Shown in pieces: positions 8,401 through 16,998 of a stretch of 64,000 nt of DNA; position 1 is the stretch's first letter, and each line of letters opens with the position of its first letter. The position numbers and the translations under genes were made by a program. Source of the stretch: Oceanobacillus chungangensis (GTDB taxonomy: Bacteria; Bacillota; Bacilli; Bacillales; Amphibacillaceae); NCBI RefSeq assembly GCF_003369565.1, contig NZ_PIOD01000025.1:1-64000 (forward strand). The letters run 5' to 3'. The notes beneath the pieces are model-generated. The model saw only the letters and a program-made list of their open reading frames with translations. It was not told the DNA's origin and did not search any database.

Positions 8401-10212
8401 TTATTCCATGTCTACTAGAACAGTGCCATCTTCGTTTTGTTCCACTGTGTAATCCCAAGAATAATCCTTTGTTTCTACTTCGCCGCTTTCATATATTAGG
8501 TTAATTGTTTCAATCGTTGTTACGATCCATTTACCATCTGATTGTTCTATATTAAAAATAGAGGCGTCTATGACTTCTTGCGTCATTCCACTTTCATATA
8601 ATCGATCAACAAGTTCTTCTTGCATCTTATTTAGTGCACTTCCATCCTTTATATATGGACGGACAATCTCGTAATCATTAGCATTAATAGCTTCGACCAG
8701 CTTATAAACATAATTTAAAGTTACTTCTTCAATATCATTGCCAGCTGCTGTACTTGATGCTTCTACTTCATCATCAGTTGATACAGCTGTTTTCGAAGCG
8801 TTATACAATTTCTGCGAGCCTTCCAGTGTTTTCGTTGCAGTAAAAGTATCACCGAACCAACTATCAACAGAATAGCTAGAATTAATAAGCCATTGATTAC
8901 TGCTTGAATCGAAAACTATTTCAACATTACAGTGATCGATTCGCTCGCCGAGTTCTACTTCCTCACCTTCCCTGTGAGACGCAGAGGTGAAATAGAACTT
9001 AGCTGGTACAGAAATATGCTGATCACTATCGAATCTTAAATCATTGAAATCCACTTCAATTGAATCCAATTGTCCTGAGAAATAGTCACCTTCCCCCTTA
9101 TAATAATCAAAATTAGATTGGAAGGTTTCTCTCATATCATCCGTAATATTGGTGAACAAACTCTGATCATAGGAAGCATTTGCCTTGGCATATTCTTCAC
9201 CATATAACAGAATGGCATCTGACAATTCATCCATCAGTGTCTTGCTTAATGTATTCGCACCGATCTCATAATAAGTATCTTCCAACGCAATACTTTCTGA
9301 TTCGACTTCTCCCCAATCCGTCTCGACATTTGGCGTGACTTTGACGGACCCATCAAGAGTCAATGGACCAAGGGATTCAATCATTAGGTTTTCATCGAAT
9401 GGTATTTTTTTCTTATTTAATGTAATATATGCATTTTTTATTGGTATACCATGATTATTGAAAAGTTCCAATGTTACATAAGCTGCTCCGAGCTCAACAT
9501 TATGAGAAACCCAATCACTATAGCTATCTGCTAGAATAATTGATTCATCAGATTCGACTTCTGTATATTCCCCACTAAAGCTGCTATTAAGCTTATAGCT
9601 GCCAGGAGCCATTGGTCCATAGACAACTTGATTTTCATTACTTTCTACGATTGGGAAATCCTTTCCATTAAATGTACTCACAACACCATCGAATGGTATA
9701 TTTACTGCTGCATATTGGGGTATTAGTGAAACGCTGTAACGAGTAAATATCCCCAGCCATTTTCCATTCTCGCTGATATTAAAGAGTTGATTATCAGTTG
9801 AAAAAGCTGCTAGATTACTAGTATCCAGATTAAAATAATCATTTCCTTCTTTTGCCAGTGAGATGAGGGCCTTAGCCTCAGCTTTTGAAATGGATGAACC
9901 ATTTAAAATCGTTAGGTCTTGTACAGCTTTCGAATCCTTATCTTTTAATGCAGTAACAAATCTTTCCGCGGTATTTTCAGGAGAAGTATATGATTTTCCC
10001 CATATGTAAAAGCCAGCGAAGATAATTAATAGAGCGGCAATGGAACTCATTACTATCTTTTGCTTTTTAGTATATTTTCTTGGCTGTTTAACACGATTGA
10101 CAGCAGCTTCCTTAGGCTGTTCCTTCGTTACTTCCAGTTTATGTCCACAATGCTGGCAGAAGTTTAAGGAATCGGTTATTGAACCCCCGCACTCTTTACA
10201 AAACTTATCCAT
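8401..10212 (-). CDS. TcaA/YvbJ-like zinc-ribbon membrane protein
   Basis: A 603-residue protein with an N-terminal zinc ribbon (Cys5, Cys8, Cys19, Cys22; CKECG...CQHCG), a basic linker and one transmembrane helix at about 54-71. A long extracytoplasmic part ends in an NTF2-like region (last about 110 residues: NYVYKLVEAINANDYEIV...). This is the domain order of TcaA from Staphylococcus, linked to teicoplanin susceptibility, and of YvbJ of Bacillus. A role in envelope homeostasis is likely; the ligand is unknown. A small lipoprotein gene lies 29 bp upstream on the same strand, probably in one transcript. Confidence 0.85.
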   Translation of the reverse strand: MDKFCKECGGSITDSLNFCQHCGHKLEVTKEQPKEAAVNRVKQPRKYTKKQKIVMSSIAALLIIFAGFYIWGKSYTSPENTAERFVTALKDKDSKAVQDLTILNGSSISKAEAKALISLAKEGNDYFNLDTSNLAAFSTDNQLFNISENGKWLGIFTRYSVSLIPQYAAVNIPFDGVVSTFNGKDFPIVESNENQVVYGPMAPGSYKLNSSFSGEYTEVESDESIILADSYSDWVSHNVELGAAYVTLELFNNHGIPIKNAYITLNKKKIPFDENLMIESLGPLTLDGSVKVTPNVETDWGEVESESIALEDTYYEIGANTLSKTLMDELSDAILLYGEEYAKANASYDQSLFTNITDDMRETFQSNFDYYKGEGDYFSGQLDSIEVDFNDLRFDSDQHISVPAKFYFTSASHREGEEVELGERIDHCNVEIVFDSSSNQWLINSSYSVDSWFGDTFTATKTLEGSQKLYNASKTAVSTDDEVEASSTAAGNDIEEVTLNYVYKLVEAINANDYEIVRPYIKDGSALNKMQEELVDRLYESGMTQEVIDASIFNIEQSDGKWIVTTIETINLIYESGEVETKDYSWDYTVEQNEDGTVLVDME

Positions 10213-10241
10213 ACGTGATAATCCCTCTTTTTAGATAATTA

Positions 10242-10682
10242 TTATTTAAGCATTTCCTCAAACTCTTTTTGATCAAAATCTTCCCCATAAATTACAAAAT
10301 ACTCACCACTAACTTCCTTCAATACCCAAACATATAAATAATCCTCGTCCAATTGCACGCCAACTAAATTCCATTTATCGCCAAGGTCATTGTCCAGACC
10401 TTCAATTGCTTCTTCTGTCAGTGTGTTTCTCTTTACCTCTTTGATATTCATATTCTCGATTCCGTTGAGGTCCATAACTGTAGAAGATAATACATCCATA
10501 AGTTCGTCTAAATAATAACTATTGTATTCATCAGATTGTGAAAATAGCTGATCAATTTGCTCCCCATCTCCATTTAGGGCTGCTTTGTACATGTCCTCAA
10601 CTGCTCCCACAGCACCTTGGCTCGTACATCCGCTTAAAATTAAAATAATAAGTAAAAATAATGCCGTAAATCTTTTTTTCAT
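10242..10682 (-). CDS. Small lipoprotein, NTF2-like size, unknown function
   Basis: A 146-residue protein with a lipoprotein signal peptide: MKKR, a hydrophobic stretch and the lipobox LSGC (Cys19). The mature part begins AVEDMYKAALNGDGEQIDQLF, a pattern seen in DUF4878/NTF2-like lipoproteins that form a small cone-shaped fold. It is co-oriented with the TcaA-like gene, whose C-terminus has a similar NTF2-like region, so the two may act together at the outer face of the membrane. No catalytic motif is visible. The start is supported by GGAGGA just upstream. Confidence 0.75.
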   Translation of the reverse strand: MKKRFTALFLLIILILSGCTSQGAVGAVEDMYKAALNGDGEQIDQLFSQSDEYNSYYLDELMDVLSSTVMDLNGIENMNIKEVKRNTLTEEAIEGLDNDLGDKWNLVGVQLDEDYLYVWVLKEVSGEYFVIYGEDFDQKEFEEMLK

Positions 10683-11045
10683 GATGTCCTCCTGATGTTT
10701 TCATGTTGTATGTATATTTTGAAATTAATAACTAAAAAAATACTAAAACAAAAGTCATTCATTTCAATAAGTTGTATTATAGATTATTAGAATAGATTTG
10801 TTAAGACTTTATGACTATTATTTATTTTAAAATGATTCGATTATCCTAAAACATTTAATTGAATTTGATAAAATCTGCTTTAATATATGGAAAGTTTTGC
10901 TATAATCAATCTGGTAGTTAATAAGTAGTAGTAAGATAGAATTACATAATCGTAGTGAAATGTAAGAAACCTTCACCAGCTTGTTATGTCATAAAGAGAT
11001 GTGAAATGAACAAGAAGGTTTAATATACATAAAGGAGAATTCATC
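10683..11045 (+). promoter_or_regulatory. Divergent intergenic region with a -10 box for the zinc-ribbon membrane protein
   Basis: TATAAT at 10901-10906 is the best -10 box for the plus-strand gene at 11046; its -35 (about 10878, CTTTAA) is poor. The leader is about 135 nt and ends with AAAGGAG. No operator or riboswitch was recognised. Confidence 0.4.
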
Positions 11046-11849
11046 ATGTTAGTTTGTCCAAAATGTAACAATCATCAAGAGAGTGGTAAATTTTGTGGAG
11101 TTTGTGGAGAAGCGCTTCAGCAAGTTAGAAGTGAAGAGCAATCGAGTGAGAGTATCGAACACTCTGCATTAAGTCAAGGAGCTGCAGTATTGGAGTCCCA
11201 GTCTCAACCGACTGCATCAGCAATTAAAAGTGGGGTAAGTCAGTATTGGTCTTATTTTTTAAGCTTAGTTAAAAACCCTACACGTGCATTTCAATCCAAT
11301 GAAAAACACTATCTAAATGGATTAATAACATTGGCATTATACGCTATTATCTTTTCATTAAGTATTTACTTTCTTACAAACTCAGTGATGCGTTCATTTG
11401 GTGGTTTTTTCGGAGAATCTGTCCCATTCTTTGCATTAGTTTCACGGATTGTAGTTTCTGTCATTATAACATTTGTTATTACTTTCGGAAGTGCTTTCGC
11501 AATGATAAAGCTAGCCAAAAACCAGGACTCATTTAAAATTATTATCGCTCAATACGGTTCAATTATTGTACCATTCACTGCACTAAATGTAATTGCAATG
11601 CTCGGAGGCTTAATTGGATCATACCAATTAACATTTATACCGCTATTAATATCTCTTGTATTTACATTTACATTTATACCTGTCTTATTTGTATTTGAAA
11701 AAGTATCAAAAATCAATGCAAATGGACAAAAGGTTTATCTTAGTCTGGCAACAATCGTTTTAATCAGCTTTATTTCCTATATCTTAAGTGATGCGCTATT
11801 ATCAAGCTTGTTGGAAGATATTGAAGAACTATTATATTATGTTTGGTAG
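11046..11849 (+). CDS. Zinc-ribbon plus multi-TM (YIP1-like) membrane protein
   Basis: A 267-residue protein with an N-terminal zinc ribbon (Cys4, Cys7, Cys17, Cys20), a Ser/Gln-rich linker to about residue 65, then five or so membrane helices. The helical part begins after SYFLSLVKNPTRAFQ, a segment typical of Yip1/YckC-like bundles. It is divergent from the TcaA-like/lipoprotein pair, and both loci encode zinc-ribbon membrane proteins, which suggests a common envelope-related process. The biochemical role is unknown. Confidence 0.7.
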   Translation: MLVCPKCNNHQESGKFCGVCGEALQQVRSEEQSSESIEHSALSQGAAVLESQSQPTASAIKSGVSQYWSYFLSLVKNPTRAFQSNEKHYLNGLITLALYAIIFSLSIYFLTNSVMRSFGGFFGESVPFFALVSRIVVSVIITFVITFGSAFAMIKLAKNQDSFKIIIAQYGSIIVPFTALNVIAMLGGLIGSYQLTFIPLLISLVFTFTFIPVLFVFEKVSKINANGQKVYLSLATIVLISFISYILSDALLSSLLEDIEELLYYVW

Positions 11850-11865
11850 GTAGCGAGGATGAGGG

Positions 11866-11906
11866 CATAATAAGCAGATTTAATCTGCTTATTATGTCTT
11901 TTTTTT
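11866..11906 (+). terminator. Terminator after the zinc-ribbon membrane protein
   Basis: CATAATAAGCAGATT and AATCTGCTTATTATG form a perfect 15-bp inverted repeat (11866-11896), followed by TC and a run of eight T. Confidence 0.85.
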
Positions 11907-12030
11907 ATGGAGTTGAGTTTGGATATGGGAGATCCTGTTAAAGGGATTCTTATTAGCCTGAGTCTATTTATATTTCTGATTCTTCATAATATCTTAATAA
12001 TACATTCATACGTACTTAATAAATGGCACC

Positions 12031-12069
12031 TATAATAAATATAGATAGTTAATCAATTCATTTGATTAA
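12031..12069 (+). promoter_or_regulatory. Promoter -10 and palindromic operator of the sugar ABC operon
   Basis: TATAAT lies at 12031-12036. A palindrome with 8-bp arms, TTAATCAA (12049-12056) and TTGATTAA (12062-12069), sits about 6-26 bp after the expected transcription start. The ROK protein encoded in this operon has a DNA-binding domain and is the natural candidate to bind it. The -35 box is poor. Operator assignment is inference. Confidence 0.45.
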
Positions 12070-12144
12070 TTGCCGAAAGAAATATCATAATGGGGAGGGG
12101 ATATTACTATTTAGAAATATCTATTAATTGTCTGTTTTATCTTT

Positions 12145-12201
12145 GGTAGTTAAGAAGAAATCATGATTTTCTAGCTACATAAGTGCAACCAAGTTTTCTT
12201 A
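12145..12201 (+). repeat. Copy A of an 87-bp two-hairpin element (57-bp internally deleted form)
   Basis: The element starts GGTAGTTAAGAA and contains CTACATAAGTGCAAC and then AAGTTTTCTTA, as in the full copies at 41285 and 57247. Thirty bases between the two AACTAAG-like repeats of the full element are missing. The first hairpin is kept, with altered stem sequence (AAATCAT/ATGATTT). It lies in the untranslated leader of the sugar ABC operon, preceded by CTTT. Confidence 0.8.
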
Positions 12202-12245
12202 GCTGAATGGCCCGTATTTCAATTTTAAAATTGGAGGAATAGAAA

Positions 12246-13613
12246 ATGAAAAAATGGATTGGCATGACAGTTTTATTCGTTTTTGTAATTGGTTTTTTGG
12301 CAGCATGTGGAAATAATTCTGATGAAGGACGAGCAGACTCGGCAGCTAACGCAGGAAGCAAAGACGATAAAGAAGCTTCAGCATCTGAAGCGATTAACCT
12401 TACTTATTTTAGTTGGGATCCATCAATGGAAGAAACAAATTCAGCTCTAATAGAGAAATTTGAAGAAGCGCATCCTGGCGTTACGATTGAATTACAAAGC
12501 TATGAACCAACTGATTATTGGCCAAAAGTTAGTGCGATGGCAGCATCTGGAAATGCTCCCGACGTCTTAGACATGAGTTCTGGATATGTAGATGAATGGG
12601 CGTCCAAGGATCTTCTATTGAATCTGCAAGAATATATTGATGCCGATCTGAATGAAGCAGACTATTTTACAGATGTTTTTAATGCTGTTCGATATCCTGA
12701 TAAAGAAAATGGAGATATGTATGCATTCCCTTATGCATGGGTATCAACGGTTCTATTTTACAACAAAGATATGTTCGATGAAGCTGGGTTGGAATACCCT
12801 ACAAATGAGTGGACATGGGATGAGTTTTTAAACGCATCACAAGAATTAACAATAGATACAAATGATGATGGAAATACCGATCAATATGGCTTCTGGTTCT
12901 ATGGTCGCTATGCGCAAATTGAGCCATGGATCTATCAAAACAATGGTGACATTTTAAATGAAGATAAGACAGAATTTGTTGTCGATGCAAATGGAAAAGA
13001 AGCATTAAAATTCTTAACCGATTTAACGACGGAACATAAAGTTTCACCAAGACCAAAAGATGTAGAGGGTACGAACCAGCAAGATCTATTCCCAACTGGA
13101 AAAGTAGCGATGTGGGTTGATGGGTCTTGGAATATTGCAAATAACCGTGACATCATTGGCGATGCATTTGATTGGGATATTGCAACTGTACCAAGAGGGA
13201 ATAACTGGTCAGAAGACGTTACATATGGCTGGCCTGACAATATAGCAATCTCTAAAACAACCAAACATGCTGATATGGCTTGGGAGTTTGTGAAGTTTAT
13301 GACTGGGGAAGAACGCTCAGTTGAAGAATTTGCAGGTGGAAAAGTACCTATTTATAAGGCTACTGCAGAAAGTGAAGCATGGCTTGAAAATGATCAAAAA
13401 CCAGCTAACAAATCAATTATTTTAGAACAAGGTGAACTTATCGGACGAAATTCTTATACACCGGGCTGGTCAGAATGGCGTGGCTATGGTGCGGCAGAGG
13501 GTTCTGGTATGAATGGAGAAATTGATCAAGTGTTAGATGGTGTTAAAACATTTGATGAAGCATTAGAGAGTTTAACACCTTATGCGAATGATGTGTTGGA
13601 GAGAGCGAATTAA
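12246..13613 (+). CDS. Sugar ABC transporter substrate-binding lipoprotein (family 1)
   Basis: A 455-residue extracellular solute-binding protein anchored by a lipid at Cys21 (GFLAACGNN). The mature protein has the family-1 pattern: INLTYFSWDPSMEETNSALIEKFEEAHPGV, a PDVLDMSS strand, YAFPYAWVSTVLFYNKDMF, and a C-terminal GEERSVEEFA region. It captures a carbohydrate and hands it to the two permeases downstream. It starts the operon and is separated from the permease genes by a large stem-loop that should give it higher expression. The sugar cannot be named from sequence alone; many aromatic residues (Trp, Tyr) suggest an oligosaccharide. Confidence 0.92.
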   Translation: MKKWIGMTVLFVFVIGFLAACGNNSDEGRADSAANAGSKDDKEASASEAINLTYFSWDPSMEETNSALIEKFEEAHPGVTIELQSYEPTDYWPKVSAMAASGNAPDVLDMSSGYVDEWASKDLLLNLQEYIDADLNEADYFTDVFNAVRYPDKENGDMYAFPYAWVSTVLFYNKDMFDEAGLEYPTNEWTWDEFLNASQELTIDTNDDGNTDQYGFWFYGRYAQIEPWIYQNNGDILNEDKTEFVVDANGKEALKFLTDLTTEHKVSPRPKDVEGTNQQDLFPTGKVAMWVDGSWNIANNRDIIGDAFDWDIATVPRGNNWSEDVTYGWPDNIAISKTTKHADMAWEFVKFMTGEERSVEEFAGGKVPIYKATAESEAWLENDQKPANKSIILEQGELIGRNSYTPGWSEWRGYGAAEGSGMNGEIDQVLDGVKTFDEALESLTPYANDVLERAN

Positions 13614-13632
13614 TCATTGAATATTATATTTA

Positions 13633-13717
13633 ACTAGAGGATTAGGGGCAACAAGTTGGGGGATAAAAGCAAGATTACATTTCTGACTTTCTGCCTCTGC
13701 CCTATCCTCTAACTAGT
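13633..13717 (+). promoter_or_regulatory. Large stem-loop between binding-protein and permease genes
   Basis: ACTAGAGGATTAGGGGCA (13633-13650) pairs, with small bulges, with TGCCCTATCCTCTAACTAGT (13698-13717). There is no T run, so it is probably an mRNA-stabilising or partial-attenuation structure. Such structures are common after binding-protein genes and raise their expression over the permeases. Confidence 0.65.
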
Positions 13718-13803
13718 ACGTGTTGTGGAATCGCAATCTTAGTAGTTCTTAATCCTGTTATCTTTGGAGGGGTGCTACATCTATTTAAGTTAGGAGTGAA
13801 ACC

Positions 13804-14673
13804 ATGCAATACTTCAAAAAAAGTGCTTACCTATTCTTATTGCCAACGATTATTGGATTACTCCTCTTTCGATTAATTCCAGTTATTTTTGCATTTTTCA
13901 CGAGCTTTACCGATTGGGATATCTATTCTCCACCAGTATGGATTGGCTTGGAAAACTATACCCGAATATTTCAATCTGGTGAGTTTTGGCAAATATTACG
14001 CAACACACTCCTATTCACCGCAATTTATACTGTAGGTGTATGTATCATTGGGTTATTCTTTGCCATGTTATTAAATCAACGATTAAAAGGGATTAAATTC
14101 TTTCGCAGTTTATTTTTCCTTCCTGTTATCACTTCCATTGTCGCAGTCGGAATTATCTGGAACTGGATTTTAAGTCCGCAAAATGGAATATTAAATATTT
14201 TATTAGACAAAATATTTAATTTACAAGAACCGATTTCCTGGCTAGGCGATCCAGATTATGCATTAATTGCTCTTGCTTTAGTTTATATATGGAAAAGTGT
14301 TGGTTATCAAATGCTTATTTTTCTTGCGGGTTTGCAAAATATCCCGACAGAACTTCAGGAAGCAGCGCAAATGGATGGCGCAAATAAGTGGAAAGTCTTT
14401 ACAAAGGTAACATTGCCGCTATTAACACCAACGATATTTTTTGTATTAGTTATCACGATAATTGAATCCTTCCACACATTTGGAATCACACATTCCATGA
14501 CGCAAGGTGGACCTTACAATGCGACAAATACATTATCGTATTTCATTTATCAAAATGCGTTTGTCCACTTTAATATGGGATATGCTTCAAGTTTGTCATT
14601 TGTACTATTTATTCTAATATTAGTCATTACATGGATTAATTTCCTATATAGGAAGAAGTGGGTGAATTATTAA
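13804..14673 (+). CDS. Sugar ABC transporter permease, MalF/UgpA type
   Basis: A 289-residue inner membrane protein with six predicted helices. It carries the conserved cytoplasmic EAA loop (ELQEAAQMDGANKWKVFTKVTLPLLTPT), which docks on the ATPase. The N-terminus, KKSAYLFLLPTIIGLLLFRLIPVI, is that of the sugar permease-1 family. The start codon is preceded by AGGAGTG. The stop overlaps the next start codon (TAATG), so the two permeases are translationally coupled. Confidence 0.93.
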   Translation: MQYFKKSAYLFLLPTIIGLLLFRLIPVIFAFFTSFTDWDIYSPPVWIGLENYTRIFQSGEFWQILRNTLLFTAIYTVGVCIIGLFFAMLLNQRLKGIKFFRSLFFLPVITSIVAVGIIWNWILSPQNGILNILLDKIFNLQEPISWLGDPDYALIALALVYIWKSVGYQMLIFLAGLQNIPTELQEAAQMDGANKWKVFTKVTLPLLTPTIFFVLVITIIESFHTFGITHSMTQGGPYNATNTLSYFIYQNAFVHFNMGYASSLSFVLFILILVITWINFLYRKKWVNY

Positions 14674-15512
14674 TGAAAACGAGAAGAAGCACAAAAATTA
14701 TTATCTATTTATTTTTACTTCTATATAGTATTACAACGCTATTTCCGTTTCTATGGATGGTTGCCGCTTCTTTTAAAACATCCGGTGCGATATTTGAAAT
14801 TCCGCCGAAGCTGATTCCTGATTTGTTATTTAAGGAAGGGATGTGGTCCAATTATATTGAGGTTTTGACGGAGCATAATTTTCTTAAATACTTAGGTAAT
14901 AGTCTGTTTATCTCAACTGTAGCTTCTCTTGGCCAGCTGCTGACTTGTTCCTTAGCAGCATTTGCATTTGCGAGGATGGAATTTAAAGGGAAGAATATTA
15001 TCTTTGCTGTTCTAATCGCGATGATGATGATTCCAGTAGAGGTGACAATTATTCCGGAGTTCTTAATGTTTTCTTCAATTAACTGGTTGAATACATACTT
15101 GCCACTAATTGTTCCATCTCTTTTAGTAGGTTCATTTGGAACATTTATGCTTCGAGAATTTTATCAAAGTATCCCTAGCAGCTTGGTTGATGCCGCGATA
15201 ATGGACGGTGCGAAACCGTTCCAAATCTATCGAAGAATCTTCTTGCCGCTTTCAAAGGCACCTTTGGCAACACTATTCATCATAGCTTTTATGAATAATT
15301 GGAATGATATTCTCCGACCTGTGCTATATATTAATTCGCCAGAGAAGCGAACGGTAACATTAGGTCTAACAGAATTCCAATCTTTATATTCTACTGATTG
15401 GAACTTATTGTTAACAGCATCAGTAATTGCGATAATCCCTATGATTATCATCTTTATTGTTGCACAAAAATATATCATTGAGGGAATGGTAAATTCCGGG
15501 ATTAAAGGGTGA
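14673..15512 (+). CDS. Sugar ABC transporter permease, MalG/UgpE type
   Basis: The second channel subunit, with six helices and the EAA loop SSLVDAAIMDGAKPFQIYRRIFLPLSKAP. FPFLWMVAASFKT near the N-terminus is a hallmark of the MalG class. I place the start at ATG 14673, inside the TAATG overlap with the upstream permease; a GTG at 14658 is in frame but its purine-rich stretch is only 2 nt away. The length of 279 residues is normal for the family. Confidence 0.92.
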   Translation: MKTRRSTKIIIYLFLLLYSITTLFPFLWMVAASFKTSGAIFEIPPKLIPDLLFKEGMWSNYIEVLTEHNFLKYLGNSLFISTVASLGQLLTCSLAAFAFARMEFKGKNIIFAVLIAMMMIPVEVTIIPEFLMFSSINWLNTYLPLIVPSLLVGSFGTFMLREFYQSIPSSLVDAAIMDGAKPFQIYRRIFLPLSKAPLATLFIIAFMNNWNDILRPVLYINSPEKRTVTLGLTEFQSLYSTDWNLLLTASVIAIIPMIIIFIVAQKYIIEGMVNSGIKG

Positions 15513-15549
15513 TTCGATATTATTATTATTATTTTAAGGAGACTATGTA

Positions 15550-16140
15550 ATGGCAGAAATTGTAATTCTTTTATTTTTAAGCATGATTGTACTCATTATT
15601 CTTTTCAACATTTGGATTCACACTTTTTTTATTAAAAAGAAGGATGCAGATGTACTAATCATCTTAGGATATGTATGTAAAGATGACAAAATACAACCAT
15701 TTTTAGAGGAGCGTCTGCAAGAAGGTATTCAATTAATGAAGAAATATGCTTTCAAAAAAATAATAGTAACTGGTGGAAAAGTAATTTCTACCGTTCCTGA
15801 GGCAAATTTAATGAAGGATTACTTAGTCAAGCATGGTGTTAAGGGAAATATGATTATCCTTGACCCAGCTGCAATGACTACCATTGATAATATTGTAAAC
15901 TGTAAAAGTATCATGAAAGATCATCAGTTAAAGTCTTCGCTGATCATTTCAAACTCCTTCCATTTAAGGAGAATTAATTACATTGCGAAAATGCTAGACT
16001 TTAAGACAGATTTTTATTGCAGCAGAAAGCCTTCTGCTATTTTGAAGCAGGGTATCCGAACGTTAAACGAGTTCCGTGTGTTTTTTAGTACTCGTAATCA
16101 GTTACTTGAAATAAAAGATAGGAGTGAATCGATTGGTTAG
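15550..16140 (+). CDS. YdcF/SanA-like (DUF218) protein
   Basis: A 196-residue protein with one N-terminal membrane helix (residues 3-27) followed by a DUF218 domain. DADVLIILGYVCKDDKIQPFLEERLQEG, KKIIVTGGK, EANLMKDYL and SNSFHLRRINYIAKML are the conserved blocks. Homologues (SanA, ElyC, YdcF) are linked to envelope integrity or bind nucleotide-like ligands, but the reaction is unsettled. It lies inside the sugar ABC operon between the permeases and the phosphatase gene, an unusual setting. AAGGAG precedes the start. Confidence 0.8.
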   Translation: MAEIVILLFLSMIVLIILFNIWIHTFFIKKKDADVLIILGYVCKDDKIQPFLEERLQEGIQLMKKYAFKKIIVTGGKVISTVPEANLMKDYLVKHGVKGNMIILDPAAMTTIDNIVNCKSIMKDHQLKSSLIISNSFHLRRINYIAKMLDFKTDFYCSRKPSAILKQGIRTLNEFRVFFSTRNQLLEIKDRSESIG

Positions 16141-16996
16141 TCAATATGAGTTAGAGTCGTATACGTTGAAGGGGTCAAGGGAAATAAATGAGGATGCCTT
16201 AATCGTGAACAAGTCTGGACTTGTATTTGGAGTAGTTGACGGTGCAACATCGGTTACACCGTACAAAGATGTCAATGGAAATACTGGTGGGGCCATTGCT
16301 AGTAATCTTCTAGCAAAACATATGGAGGAAATGAATGATTCATCCTCCCTGGTAGAAGCGGTCCTTCAGGCAAATCGTGAGCTTAGACAACTAATGGTTC
16401 AATCTGGAATAGACATTTCGGACAAGACAAAATTATGGAGTGCTGCTTTTGCTATAGTCCGTGTAAATCAAACAAAATTGGAATATGTTCAAGCAGCCGA
16501 TTCGATGGTTTTTGTCAAATACATCGATGGGACAATACGCGCCTTATCACATGATCAGGTGAGCAGTTTTGATACATTAACGATTAAAAAATCGTTAGTA
16601 GCAAGGGATTTAGGGCTAAGTTCAGATGAACAGTTTAGCTATTGTTTGCCAACGATTCGCGATAACCGCAAGAAAGCAAATACATTAGGTGGCTATTCTG
16701 TTCTAAATGGGGAAGAAGCATTCGCTGATTTTCTAGAATATGGCGCGATTAATATTTCAAATGTTGAAAGAATCTATTTGGTTACGGATGGTTTATTTTA
16801 TCCGAAAACAATTAACGATTCTCATACAGATTTTATGAAAATGATTAACATGATTGATCAAGAGGGGATTTTAAATTATATAAACACTCTCACTTCATTA
16901 GAAGAGTTAGATCCGAATGCAGAAGTATACCCAAGATTAAAAAAATCAGACGATAAAACAGGAATTATGATTGACTTAAGGAAGGCAGGTTGTTAA
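16133..16996 (+). CDS. PP2C-like protein phosphatase
   Basis: A 287-residue protein with the metal-binding pattern of PPM/PP2C phosphatases: GSREINEDAL (the N-E-D block), LVFGVVDGATS (the DG block), AADSMVF, LVTDGLFYP and KKSDDKTGIMI (late Asp). These residues bind the two Mn/Mg ions. No sensor or membrane domain is present, so it should be cytosolic. The start is TTG 16133, placed 6 nt after AGGAGTG; it overlaps the DUF218 gene by 8 bp. What Ser/Thr-phosphoprotein, or perhaps small molecule, it acts on within a sugar-uptake operon is unknown. Confidence 0.82.
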   Translation: MVSQYELESYTLKGSREINEDALIVNKSGLVFGVVDGATSVTPYKDVNGNTGGAIASNLLAKHMEEMNDSSSLVEAVLQANRELRQLMVQSGIDISDKTKLWSAAFAIVRVNQTKLEYVQAADSMVFVKYIDGTIRALSHDQVSSFDTLTIKKSLVARDLGLSSDEQFSYCLPTIRDNRKKANTLGGYSVLNGEEAFADFLEYGAINISNVERIYLVTDGLFYPKTINDSHTDFMKMINMIDQEGILNYINTLTSLEELDPNAEVYPRLKKSDDKTGIMIDLRKAGC

Positions 16997-16998
16997 TT

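Noticed and set aside
12161-13264. Long minus-strand open frames across the sugar-binding protein gene
   Set aside because: They mirror the plus-strand gene, lack ribosome sites and have no recognisable protein content. The same applies to antisense frames over the hydantoinase, ppc, hydroxylase and VWA genes.
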